Part shown: positions 23,537 through 36,000 of the stretch, in pieces
Position numbering within the stretch: position 1 is the first letter of the stretch
Layout: every line of letters starts with the position of its first letter
Program-made: the position numbers and the translations under genes
DNA from: Rhizophagus clarus
Taxonomy: Eukaryota; Glomeromycota; Glomeromycetes; Glomerales; Glomeraceae
NCBI GenBank assembly: GCA_015698045.1
Contig: BLAL01000356.1
Coordinates: 1,240,001-1,304,000 of the forward strand
Direction of reading: 5' to 3'
DNA length: 64,000 nucleotides
The notes under the pieces: generated by a model
Database searches by the model: none
What the model saw: the letters and a program-made list of their open reading frames with translations, nothing else
What the model was told of the DNA's origin: nothing

Positions 23537-24579
23537 TTTCTTTATGAATAGAATTGATATTCTATTTTTAAATGTATTGAACAAATAAAAAGAAAGATAT
23601 TTTGAATATTAAAGATTCAAATTAAATTGAATTCAATATAATATAGTTTTTTTGTTTGACATCAATATCGTATAAATTTTATTGATCAAATTATGTGCGC
23701 AATAATAAATTGATTAAAAAATGGATTTGCAGTTACCGTATCCATCTTCATTGTGATCGATCTGGACTGTTTTAATTGGATACAGACTATGTTCAAACTA
23801 GTTTATTGTAGTATATTTCTATATGAAGAAAACTTAAAAGAAACAACGAGATTATCCTAAATATTATGTCTCGCGGAAGATCACTATTAGATGATATTCG
23901 TATGCGCTTTGAAACAGTTGCATTAGTCGATATGCGTGGTTAAAATTAAATAAATTTATGATAATGTTACATAATATGCTAGAAGACGATAAAAAATTTG
24001 AAATTATGTTAAAAAAATGCTTTAAAACACCGAACAAAATTGTTTCAAAACATGTTTTTTACCTACGCTCAACTCAATAATTTTTAACCCATGATCTTTT
24101 TCCATCAGCAAACAAAGTCATGTCTCCAGAAAACAGTATAACGTTTCAAATAAGAACTGCTGATTTACTGTCTTTTTTTCAGTACAACGTATAAAATAGA
24201 CTCATTTAAAATAATGATACAAATAATAATTTCATATTAATGCAGAGTCATTACATATTATTATAAAGTCCATCAAGCCCAAAAGAAAAATTTTACGTGC
24301 GATATAATAGATAGTAATTAAGTCAACAAAGTTTGGGAGGATTATGATTCATTCAATTAATTCAAGCATTTTTTTCTTATTTATTATAAACGTTTTATAT
24401 ATCTATGCGTACTACACAAAGTAACCTATTTCTAATATAATATGTGAAATATGCAAGATTGTAAATTGAGCATTCCATACTGTTTAATTATATAGTAACT
24501 TTGAATTTAATCAACTAACGATTGTGATCATGTGCTGTTGTATAATTCTGAAAAGTTTTATAAAATATTTTCATTTCCT
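23537..24579. other. Intergenic, no gene recognised
   Basis: No frame or repeat that I can support. The last 60 bases merge into a decayed kinase-Sel1 promoter (gtgatcatgtgc at about 24524 and a CTCAAATAAAATAACTTTTC block). Confidence 0.4.
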
Positions 24580-24736
24580 TTTTTTTTGTACTCAAATAAA
24601 ATAACTTTTCCGTAGAAATATTATTAAAAAAAAAAAGGTTTGAAATGAATGAATGGTCTAAGAAGCTGTTTCTAAAAGCAAATATTAAACATTACAAGTA
24701 TAACCGTTTAAAAAATATTCAAGAAATTGGTGCTGT
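24580..24736 (+). pseudogene. Kinase-Sel1 exon 1 fragment
   Basis: A proximal promoter block (ATAACTTTTCCGTAGAAATA) is followed by a shortened exon 1: ATGAATGAATGGTCTAAG joined directly to gaagctgtttctaaaa, then text equivalent to KHYKYNRLKNIQEIGA. Similarity stops at the glycine loop (gaaattggtgct). The deletion after WSK breaks the frame. A dead 5' fragment. Confidence 0.7.
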
Positions 24737-25169
24737 AATATAATATGACACAGAATTCTTTTAAATGTAACAATGTTTAAGAAATTTATATACAATGTAG
24801 TATTTACATATCCAAACGAAAAGTCAATTTTATTGGCAATATTTTCTTAATGATTACTAATCTGTATCGGAAATGTCTACTTTTTCTATCTTCTAAAAGA
24901 TGGTTAATTTCGATTCTGTGCTGAATCAACTTGATTTTTTTAGTGTTAGTCCTCTCAGTTAAACCGCCTAATATTCCATCCCGTATTCCATCCAGATTTC
25001 ACCATGAAAAAAATTAAATCTCGATACAATATACGCGAAAAAACAATTTTACCTTGACATTAGATTAGGAGATACTGTAGATTGGAATCATTTATACTAA
25101 AAATAATAAATAAAGGAAAATAAATTGATAGTATCCCTTATGATAAGAAATATCAAGTATTAAAAAAAA

Positions 25170-25400
25170 TATTCAAAGAAGGCTACGAGAAAAGCCATGA
25201 ATCAAAAGTACAGTATGTCGTGTTTTTATAATTACGGAGGCGGAAATCTTGTTAACAAATCGAAAGCTTTTTAATAGTATCATAAAGATATATTTTTAGA
25301 AAATCTATCAATTCAATATACTATTAGTTTGACATATGAAGCATGATAAGAAATTATTAAGAAATTAATTGATATGAGAAGATTTCTGAACAGGTGATAG
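25170..25400 (+). pseudogene. Sel1-repeat fragment
   Basis: Decayed Sel1 coding sequence most like the end of the 3506-5866 gene: tttataattacggaggcgga matches the YNNGVG turn, followed by NKSKAF, then caattcaatatactattag and atatgaagc matching AQYNIALMYEAG. Stops and frameshifts occur throughout. Together with the exon 1 fragment at 24.6 kb it may be the two ends of one degraded gene. Confidence 0.55.
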
Positions 25401-25491
25401 AGAGATTTATGTCAATTTTTTTTTTTTATTAATGGTTCAGCGTATTACAAACGATAGAATGTATTTGATTGGCAACTTGTAACAAGCACTG

Positions 25492-25511
25492 CACATGATT
25501 AAGATCACATG
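25492..25511 (+). promoter_or_regulatory. CACRTG-type promoter motif
   Basis: CACATGATTAAGATCACATG, 153 bp before the ATG at 25645. Same architecture as the motif at 6121, with CACATG half-sites instead of CACGTG. Confidence 0.45.
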
Positions 25512-25644
25512 TTATTACCTTATGTATTTTGTAATAATTAAACTTGCGTATCACTGAACGTAATTGTTGATCATATTTTTTTTTTTTGTTTTTCCCATTT
25601 TCCCACCCGAATTAAACAACTTTCACACAGTAATACTATTCCTA

Positions 25645-27767
25645 ATGTCTGAAATGAATGAGTGGCTTAAATGGATTGAGGAAGCCGTTTCTAAAAAACA
25701 TATTAAACATTACGAATATAAACATTTTAAAGATATTCAAGAAATTGGTATCGGTGGTTTTGGAAAAGTTTACCGTGCGAAATGGAAAAATTCAGACGAA
25801 TATTATGCGTTAAAATCTCTCCTAAATATTAATGAAGGATCCATCAAAGAGCTTGTTCATGAGGTATCTGCATAATAACCATTTAAATGTTAGTTTATAT
25901 AGTGAATTTTATTTTATGTTTAATTTATTTAGATTGAACTCCACCGTGAAGTTACTTCTCATAAGAACGTAATTAGCTTTCATGGGGTTACCATTTTAGA
26001 TCATGGTAATTTAAAAAAATAATGTATATTATTATAATAAGATCAATTGAAGGTGATAATTCATTTTTTTTTTTTTTTTTTATAGAGAATCAAAATGGCA
26101 ACATTAAGGAATATCTATTAGTGATGGAGTACGCTGATGGTGGTTCTCTTAAAAAATATTTGAAAGAAAATTTTAAGAAATTCACTTGGGAAGATAAATA
26201 TAAGCTTGCATACCAGTTGGCTAGTGCCGTATTATGCTTACATGATGAAGACATGATACATCGTGATTTGGTAATTTTTCCAGTTTATTTGATGATTATA
26301 GAACAATTATATTGTACTATTCATTTAATTAATATTTATTCTTTTTTTTTTTTTATTATTATTATCATAGCATTCAAGTAATGTTTTAGTCAATCAAAAT
26401 ACGATCAAATTAGCGGATTTTGGCTTGTCAAAGCGAGTTGAGGAAACATCTAGAAGTAAAAAAGATTTGTTTGGTATAGTTCCTTATATTGATCCAAAAA
26501 AATTCAATGATAGATCATATTCTTTAAATAAGAAGAGTGATGTGTACAGTGTAGGAGTGCTTTTATGGGAGATATCGAGTGGCCAACCACCTTTTTATGC
26601 AGAAGGAGAATCATATGATATTAGTTTGGCCTACCAAATTGTAGAAGGGCATAGAGAAACACCTGTTCCCGAAACCCCCATTGAATATTCTAAGCTTTAT
26701 ATTGGTAAGTTAAAACGTTAAATTTTCAATCACAATATGATTTATAAATAACCAAATATTGTTTTTTTATAGAATGTTGGGATAAAGATCCGGATAATCG
26801 ACCATCTATTAATGATGTTGTTAAAAGATTGAATGATATAATTACTCAAAAACAACTAGACGAGATATCTGATCAAAAAGAAAATAAAAATACTACGAAT
26901 TGTGTTAAAGAATCATCACATGGAGAATTAGATAAAATAATTCAAGATCCTGATAAAGCGAATATTAATCAAACATCAAACGAAAATAGTAATATTGTGA
27001 ATAGTAATATTGAAGAAGCATCACTTGGAGAATTATCTCAAATGATACAAGATTTTACTGAAATGAATACAAAAGAAATAATAGGACCCGTGACACCTGA
27101 AAATGATTTAAACATAATAATTGATGAAATTACAGAATTTATATTTAAAATGTTAAATATGAGATATATATTAAATTTAAGGGAACAAATTCTTGAATTT
27201 ATTAATAATAATCAAAATATTAATCCACAAGAAATTTATGATTGGTTATTACATAATCAAAATTATAATTCAAATTCCATTTTTTTATTTGGGTATTTTA
27301 TTTTTTATGGTATTGGTACAAGTAAAGATCTTGAAAAAGCATTTAATTTATTTATTAATACAGTAGAACAAGATCATATATTAACACAATTGTTTGTTGG
27401 TAGTTGTTATGATTATGGTTATGGAACTATAATTAATAATAAGTTAGCTTTTAAATATTATAAAAAAGTAGCTAAAAAAGATTGCGCAATGGGTCAATTA
27501 TTGGTTGGGAATTGTTATCTTTTTGGAATTGGCATCGAAAAAGAACATAAACTTGCTTTTTTTTGGTATCAAAAAGCTGCAAATAATGGAAATATAATAT
27601 CTATGGCGAAACTTGGTTATTTATATAAAAATGGTTTTGGTGTTAATAAAGATATAGATAAAGCTATTCATTGGTATACAAAATCTATAGAAAAAGGGTA
27701 TGAAAGTGCTCGAAATTACTTGGAAGAATTAATTAAAAACAAAAATTTTATGCAAATTTATTTGTAA
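25645..27767 (+). CDS. TKL-type kinase with four Sel1 repeats, 601 aa, five exons
   Basis: Exons 25645-25863, 25933-26005, 26086-26270, 26371-26704, 26773-27767. The ATG is set by the family start [15 protein letters not shown]; the frame is open upstream but T-rich. Landmarks: glycine loop IGIGGFGKV (about 35-43), Lys57, HRDL with Asp158, HSSN with Asn163, DFG Asp175, YIDPKKF in place of [25 protein letters not shown]. The linker holds two copies of a repeat of about 25 residues (SSHGELDKIIQDPDKAN and ASLGELSQMIQDFTEMN). Four Sel1 repeats fill the C-terminus, from about SIFLFGYFIFYG to the end. No lesion is visible. The paired CACATG motif lies 153 bp upstream. Confidence 0.88.
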
Positions 27768-29052
27768 TCTATAATCAATATATTTGTTAATAAATAAAAT
27801 AAATTATCTTTCTTTTTTTTAATAACTATAAAATGTAAACATATCTATATATTAAGTCATTTTATTAAATTAATTTGCGAATAAATTCTATGGCATATCG
27901 GCTGATCAGAAAAGTCTCCATAATTTTATGTACTAATGACAATAAAGTAACCCATCAGTTATATAATGAACCTATCAACTAAGCTTAAATATTAATTGGA
28001 CCAATTTTCCAAATCAGCCGATATGGTAAGTAAATTTTATATGATTAAATATTGGCATTTTCAATATATTATAAATGACTTTCTCATTTTTATGCATAAA
28101 AAAATATTTCATTCCACAAAATTAATTTGTTTGTACATCTGAATAACAATTTCCATAGCCACTATTTACAAAATAAACGGTCTGGCTAAGATCGGCGCTC
28201 TCAAATTTGGGCGGTTTGTAACTCACTTAAAATGCAAACATTAAAAAATTTGATTGCTCATATAAATAAATTATATTTGATTAGTTCAGCCTTAGATTGA
28301 ATAACCCTTTAAAATTAGAAAAGCTAAATAACTATAATATATGATTAAATGGCTGATTAAATGGTTTTTGCACAAAATTTTTTTTTATCATTAATGTTTT
28401 ATTCTACTTGACTAATCAGTAAAGATACTGCACAATATCTGACCTAGATTCTTGAAAATTTTACTAGGAATAGTTTTATACATGGTGTTATTTATAAATT
28501 ATTTATTTAATATTTTAATTCATTTTTTTTTTTACATTGCTTCAATTAATCAAGAGATCATATTAAACCTTTTTAATTCAAATACATATATATCATGTTG
28601 GATGTTAGAAATAAAAATAAACTTGATAATTTAATATAATATTCAGATGAGTTATAAATAAAAGAATTATTTAAATTACAAACTAAGAAACTTGTAAAAT
28701 ATCTTACTACTCTAACCTTAGTGTTAATATAATTCCAAATAAAAAAAGAAATATATATATTTAGTACTTGGATAAGTCATAAAGAAAGGAATTATTTAAA
28801 TTACAAACTAAGAAAACTTGCAAAATATTTTACTACTCTAGCCTTAGTGTTTAAATAACTCTAATAAAATGAATATATTACAATTCTGTAAATGTAAATA
28901 ATTTTTGTCAGTTTTAATATCTAAATAATTAAGTAAATAAATAAATTACATATAAAATAATTTGTAAATTACTTCTTTTTTTGTATACTATATACCCAGT
29001 GACTTTATATTATCAATCTAAACATTAACTTTCTACAATTTCATCCAATATT
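27768..29052. other. Intergenic between convergent genes
   Basis: Contains a small inverted-repeat element (27894-28025) and, near 28661-28852, the two copies of the 3'-flank block shared in complement with the end of gene A. Nothing else is recognised. Confidence 0.5.
27894..28025. mobile_element. Short inverted-repeat (MITE-like) element, about 132 bp
   Basis: CATATCGGCTGAT at the left and ATCAGCCGATATG at the right are a perfect 13-bp inverted pair. The next bases remain partly complementary (cagaaaa versus ttttccaa). The inside is AT-rich and non-coding. It lies 130 bp beyond the stop of the kinase-Sel1 gene. Confidence 0.6.
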
Positions 29053-32000
29053 TCATTTTTCATTTGATTTACCATCAACTAATATACAATCTAAGCATTC
29101 ACTTTCTAGAGTTTCATTTACTTTTTTACTAGTAAAATCAAGTAAGCGACTTGTATAACATGCTTGTGGATGAGATTCAGTAATAAGATTATTATTTCCA
29201 ATTGGTACATTCATAAATTCCATAACATTTCTTCCTAATTCTTCATTAATTCCAACATAAGGATAGGAAATCCAGTTTTCAATAATATTACTTACTTCAT
29301 CAGCAGATGGCCTTTTTAATGGATCCTCGTTCCAACATTTTTTCATCAAATCCATATAACATTGTGGAGTACTTTCAATAATTTCAGGACGTTCCCCTTT
29401 TCAAATACTTATACTGAGTTGAAAATCATGTGCTTTATTATTAAATGGTGGAACTCCAAATGTAAATTCCCACATAATCATAGAAAAACTATATATATCA
29501 CTAGCTGGAGTATACGGTTTGCCTCTTAAAACTTCAGGTGCCATAAGTGGAATAACACCATAAATATCATGTTCTTTTAAAAAATTAGTAGTTCTGCATA
29601 ATCCTAAATCACTAATAAAAACTTTGTCCTTATCTTTCTTATATTCTTCATCCTCATGATTTAAAATATTGCCATCATGGAGATCACAATGAATAAGATT
29701 TTGCTCATGTATTTTTTTAAGGCCAAAAATAATTTTATATAACATGAACAATCTTAGATTCCAATAATTTTCAATTATTTTTGTTAAATTACTTCTTAAA
29801 TTTCCCTTATTTGCATAATCCATTACTACCATATAATTCAAAGTATCTGGATTTTTTGTAAATCCATGTAAATTAATAATTAAAGTCGATTCTAAACATT
29901 TTTCATGACAATCCCACTATAAAAAAATTAGAATTGTATATATTAGTATAAATGACTTTTAATAAAAATTAAAATAAATAATATATTATTATACTTCATT
30001 TAAAAGTTCATCTAAATTTTCATTCAGATTATTTTCATTCAAATTATTGAGACATTTAAGAGCTACTTTAATATTTCTATTATCTGATAACCAAATGGCC
30101 TTGTATATAATACCAAATCCTCCTTTATCATGATATTTGACATTTTTAAATTGATCATAAGGAATCCATTTTAATCTTTTTTCTTCCATAAATTTGTTTA
30201 AAATTGCATTTTCACTTTTTCCAAATCTTCATATAATTTAAATAATTCAAACATGTTAAAATTCATATTAAAACTCAAAAAATAATATGTTAACTTACTC
30301 TAAAATTTAATTAGAAATTTAATAAATTTAATAAATATAAATTTTAGTTTTGTAATAAATGTATTTATAATATATGGTCTATATTTTATAACTTACCAAC
30401 TAAAGCAATAGATAGAATTTTTTAAATAAAGGCCAAATTCAGTCAATTAAATTATGAACAAATATTATATAAATATAATAATAAATAATATCTCTAAGGT
30501 GAATTACCAAATAATTTTTAAATAAAGAAATTAGTTAGTTTAAATTATATGTAAATATTATATAAATATGTGATAATAGAATTAAATAAACAACTTACTC
30601 CCTAATAATTTTTTAAATAATTTTTTAAATAAAGAAATAATTAGCTCAAATTATGTAAATATTATATAAATATGTGATAATAGAACTAAATAAACAACTT
30701 ACCACCTATGTTATTAAATAATTTTTAAATAAAAAAATCAATTAGTTTAAATTATATGTAAATATTATATAAATATGTAATAATAGAATTAAATAAATAA
30801 CTTACTCCCTATATTATTAATAATTTTTTAAATAAAGAAATTAGTTAGTTTAAATTATATGTAAATATTATATAAATATGTGATAATATAATTAAATAAA
30901 CAACTTCATTATTACTTACGATCTAAATAAATTACCAAATAATTTTTTAAATAAAGAAATTAGTTAGTTTAAATTATATGTAATTATTATATAAATATGT
31001 GATAATATAATTAAATAAACAACTTCATTATTACTTACGATCTAAATAAATTACCAAATAATTTTTTAAATAAAGAAATTAGTTAGTTTAAATTATATGT
31101 AAATATCATATAAATACATAATAATAGAATTAAATAAACAACTTATAACTTACGATCTAAATAAATTACCAAATAATTTTTTAAATAAAGAAATTAGTTA
31201 GTGTAAATTATATGTAAATATTATATAAATATGTAATAATAGAATACGACTTACCAACTAAAATAAATTACCAAATAATTTTTTGATATGTAAATATTAT
31301 ATAATTATATAAATAACTTACTCCCTATATTATTAAATAATTTTTTAAATAAAGAAATTAGTTAGTTTAAATTATATGTAAACATCATATAAATATGTAA
31401 CAATAGAATTAAATAAATAACTTATAACTTACGATCTAAATAAATTACCAAATAATTTTTTAAATAAAGAAATTAGTTTGAATTTAATATGTAAATATTA
31501 TTTAAATATGTAATAATAGAATTAAATAAACAACTTCATTATGACTTACGATCTAAATAAATTATCAAATAATTTTTTAAATAAAGAAATTAGTTAGTTC
31601 ACATTGTATGTAAATATTATATAAATATGTAATAATAGAATACGACTTACCAACTAAAATAAATTGCCAAATAATTTTTTAAATAAAGAAATTAGTTAGT
31701 TTGAATTATATGTAAATATCATATAAATATGTAATAATAGATAACTTACCCCCTATATTATTAAATAATTTTTAAAATAAAGAAATTAGTTAGTTTAAAT
31801 TATATGTAAATATTATATAAATATGTGATAATATAATTAAATAAACAACTCACTCCCTATATTATTAAATAATTTTTTTAATAGTTTAAATTATATGTTA
31901 ATATTATATAAATATGTAATAATAGAATTAAATAAGCAACTTCATTATAACTCACAATTACCAAATAATTTTTTAAATAAAGGAATTAGTTGGTTTAAAT

Positions 32001-33032
32001 TATATGTAAATATTATATATATGTAATAATAAATTAAATAAACAACTTTATTATAACTTACGATCTAAATAAATTACCAAATAATTTTTTAAATAAAGAA
32101 ATTAGTTTAAATTATAAGTGAATATCATATAAATATGTAATAATAGAATTAAATAAACAACTTACTCCCTATATTATTAAATAATTTTTTAAATAAGGAA
32201 ATTAGTTAGTTTAAATTATATGTAAATATTATATAAATATGTAATAATAGAATGCGACTTACAAACTAAAATAAATTACCAAATAATTTTTTAAACAAAA
32301 AATTAGTAGTTTAAATATATGTAAATATTATTTAAATATGTAATTTTAAATAAACAACTTACTCCCTATAGTATTAAATAAGTTTTAAATAAAGTACTTA
32401 ATTAGTTAAATCCATAAATAAATAACATATAACTTACCCTGTAATAAGTATTATTTATTAGTTAATTAGGTGCAAATATTATTACAAAAGTATATACTGT
32501 AAATTAAATAGCACTTACAATCTAATCATGCATTTAATTAAAGAGTATAATTAGTTTAAATTACACGCGAATATTATACGTATAATTAAATGTTATAACT
32601 TACCATCTCTGATATAATTAATTATTAAATAGTTATTTAACAAAGAATTTAGTCATCTAAGTAGTATATAAATAAAAAAAAACTGATAACTTACCAACTA
32701 TATAATATTATCAATTATTAAAGTCATATAATAACAACAAAACCATTAATATTTAAATTATAAAATTGTAAGATAGTTTATTAACTTACGAGCTAAATTA
32801 TTTAAATTGCATGTGAATATTTCAGTATATAAAGCATAATAATATTTAAATAACTTACAAAAATTTTTGTTTGAAAATTAAATTTAGTATATATTTACCT
32901 TGAGATTCCTTGATATTACTTAAAACTAATTTTTTTATATTGGCAAAATTGTTTTAAAATTTTGAATAATACTAACTTTCTATTAAATAATTATGCTATA
33001 TGCTTTTTACCTTTATTATTACTGTAAGCCAT
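29053..33032 (-). pseudogene. Micro-exon kinase gene B: inverted paralogue of gene A with a TGA in the kinase domain
   Basis: Start exon 33032-33011 (MAYSNNK plus one base, donor gtaaaaag), probable exon 2 at 32925-32899 (VLSNIKESQ), about 22 triplet micro-exons, the one-base exon A (30299), then kinase exons 30226-29995 and 29916-29053. Frame logic is identical to gene A, and the junction reads EFGKSENAILNKF. Kinase landmarks: KGGFGII, VALK, HCDLHDGN, DLGLCR, MAPE, SDIYSFSMIMWEF, CWNEDPLKRP. At 29401-29403 a TGA stands where gene A has TGT (Cys, in ISICKG). The frame is otherwise open to the natural stop at 29053, so the lesion is probably recent. Four array positions are degenerate: 31954 and 32858 lack an acceptor, 30495 lacks a donor, and 32439 gives a one-base exon. 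Without the TGA the product would be about 403 aa. Confidence 0.6.
30299..32792 (-). repeat. Tandem array of intron units with 3-nt candidate micro-exons (gene B)
   Basis: Minus-strand counterpart of the gene A array, with the same unit layout. Micro-exons in transcript order (lowest + coordinate): 32790 CTC; 32695 TTG; 32604 ATG; 32519 ATT; 32363 GGA; 32263 TTT; 32166 GGA; 32062 ATC; 31854 GGA; 31750 GGG; 31651 TTG; 31550 ATC; 31433 ATC; 31322 GGA; 31255 TTG; 31154 ATC; 31039 ATC; 30920 ATC; 30806 GGA; 30703 GTG; 30599 GGA; 30397 TTG; then A at 30299. ATC triplets sit behind an acceptor context (atttag) absent from most gene A units. The array is shorter and more degenerate than that of gene A, but the final TTG and A units match it closely. 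Confidence 0.8.
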
Positions 33033-36000
33033 TACTATATAATTGCATCAAATTTCTTAAAAGATAATATTTCTTTATTAATCACCGTTTGTTTAGGCAC
33101 ATAATATTTATGCAAAATGCAGCTATGTTGATCAGTTGTTCACAATCACTGCATGTATGATGCCAGGACCCTGAAAAATATTAAAATAGGTAAGGTCCAG
33201 CCAAAAAAAATTTACTAATAGCTGTACGTATTTTTTCAGGGCCGGAATTATGATAGTGTCAGTCAATTACTAAAACAGGAAATAAAAAAGTATGGCCAAA
33301 GTTACCAAAAATTGTCTAAAAACGGAAAGATTCGCATGATTATTTTGGCCTATTCTACGCATTCTCTCCTCCTCCTTTTAAATTAAAAAATGCTTTTTTA
33401 CTTGCTAGTGCCACACGTGACTGTCACAATTTCACTATGTAACGCTTTGAAAAAAGTTGCCTAAAAAAAAAATGAATAGTCAGTAATGAATGTTCATGAA
33501 CGTAAATTGAAAATAATTTAGTGCATGCCAAATTTTTTCGTTCAAAAAAATTCTAAGCAGCTGCCTAAAAAAGAAAAAATAGAACAGTTAGTAATTGTTC
33601 ATTAAAATAGAAAATAAATTTTTTTTTGCTTCCCAGTCTCCATATTCAGAAAGATTCAAGAATAGTAAAAAAAAAAAATAGTTAGTAAAATAAAAAATAT
33701 AAAAATAATTATTTTACTTGCCTTGTTTCCACGTACAGGGAGAACTGAAAAATGACCTAAAATAAAAATAAACAATTATTAATGTTTGTTAAAGTAAAAA
33801 TATTTTTTTTTTTTACTCTTGGTTTCATATACTTAAATTGGACTTAAAAACCAACCTAAAAGGACTTAAAAACGAACAACTGGAAATGTTTATTAAATTG
33901 AAATAGGAAGTTTTTTCTTCCTTATCAGAAAACTTTTAACTTTTTTACTTTATTACATTTTCACGTCCAGAGGAAAAAAAGGAAAAAACAAGCAATTAGT
34001 AATATTCATTAAAATAAAGAAAAAATAAAGAAAAAGTGCCTACCACAAAGAGTTGAAGAGTCGCTTAAAAGAATGTTAATAATTATTTGCCATAATTTTG
34101 TCAATCCAATTTATTTATATATTATTTTTTCACGCAAAATAAAACTTCATTATTAAAAATTAGGCTGATTTGGTCATAGTTAAGCTATATAACAATGCTA
34201 ACCTAATACAATCCAGTCATTTAATTATCTGAGGATTAATAAAAAATTGCAGAAATATCCGAACAATTACGGCTAAACTTTTTACACAACTATAAAGAAA
34301 AGAAGATTATGTCTACTGGCTAATCCTAAAACATAAAAAATACACATTTGAAAGGAATTATTTGTATTTTTGAGTCGAATAATTTCTATGTAAAAAAAAA
34401 TGAGGTAGAAATAAGCATAATTGAATTAATAGAATAAAATATATTTTTAATTTTTCTTTTAGAAGTTAATTTGTTGACTTTCTACTCTTACGTCTAATAT
34501 TCATTGGTAAATTGTTGTTTGCTACTACAGAAAATATATTTAAATTTTATCGCCTCTAATCACTTGAAGCATATTTCTTGCCATTCATGTATTTTTATAT
34601 TTTCTTGTTTTCTGCTTTTTCTCTTGTTTTCTTTCTTCAGTCCTGGTGTTCTGCTTATAGTGTACTTTGTCGGATAAATCATTTACCGATTTGTCAATTG
34701 GCTCTTCCATAATTTCCAATAAATTATTTTTCTTATCATTTTTTTTATTACATAAGTTAACCTGGGATTTTGAATTTTTTCTCCAACTCCTTTATATTCT
34801 CTTTCGCTAGACAATTTCTTTCATTTTCAAATATTTGAAGAATTGTATTTATCTTATTATACAAGAAGAGAGAAATTTTTTTTATTTAATTAATTAAAAA
34901 TATCATGTTGCATGAAAAATAAATATCTTTTAAACAAGTTATATGCCTCTTTATTTACGTTGGTCAAATATAATTTTCTTTTTCTTTTATAAAAAAATAA
35001 CGAAGCATACTGTATATTCCAGATTTCGCATCTTAATGTCATCACGCGTACAAATTACCAGAATTTTGAATTCTATCAGCTTCATTTTTTGTTTAATCAT
35101 TGATCTGTATACTGGAATTTCTCCAAAGTATTTTATGTGAGTCATGTCCTATAATTCCTTGTTTATTTTGTAACTGACTTGTAACTATATAGAATTTTCG
35201 ATATTTGTATTATCATGTCTATTATTTAAAGGAATAAGAAGAAAAAAATAAAAGAAAAGAAAGAATGTGCAAAAGTGAAAAAGAAAAAAATGTATGAAAG
35301 AGGACAGAAGAGAAAAATTGCATAAAAGGGAAAGAGAAAAAATGTATAAAAGGAAAAGACAGAATATTTAGAAAGAACATATGAAGAATTAAAGGGGAAA
35401 GGAAAAGATTTCGTTAACTGCCTAAGGTTTCGTAATACCGATCTGTAGATCATTTTTATAACATTATTAACTTTGGAAAATAAAATTATAAAGAATTTAA
35501 AATTAGAGAGTCAAAGATTTTTTATCAGGAATCTTTAGAGATCCGCATCTCAATAACTTGCTGATGTCAAAACAATAACAGATAAACAACAATAAATTAT
35601 AACATTATAGCATTAATTAAATCCGAATTTATTCTGACGTCAATATAATATAATTTTTTTTTCATGGTAAACGCATATTTATTATATAGGTGTTGCTATT
35701 CCATTATATACATTAACAAACTCAAAGGAATTGTTTTGTTTATGACTATCTATATAATATACCATACTAATTAATTGATGTTCCAATTTTAATGATTTCA
35801 TTTTTTTTCACACGGTTTTATAACTTGTCATAGTTTTTTTCTTTTTAACTATTTTTATCATCATGAAACTCAAAATAAAGAACTAACCCTACACTGATTT
35901 AGCGTCACTAGAACTTTCATGATAAATTTTGACCTGTATGACAATTCCCTCTATTTTTTTTTTCTTTTCAAAAATTCATTTTCATAGACTTTCTTCAGTA

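Noticed and set aside
29401..29403. TGA in gene B as selenocysteine or programmed readthrough
   Set aside because: Gene A has ordinary Cys there, no SECIS-like element is apparent, and gene B shows other array decay. A nonsense mutation is simpler.
32421..32450. Additional gene B micro-exon at 32439 (attacag|G|gtaagt)
   Set aside because: A one-base exon here would break the phase that the rest of the array keeps. Treated as a skipped or degenerate unit.
35226..35453. Minus-strand frame rich in F, S and Y
   Set aside because: It is the complement of a purine-rich low-complexity tract with no other coding feature.
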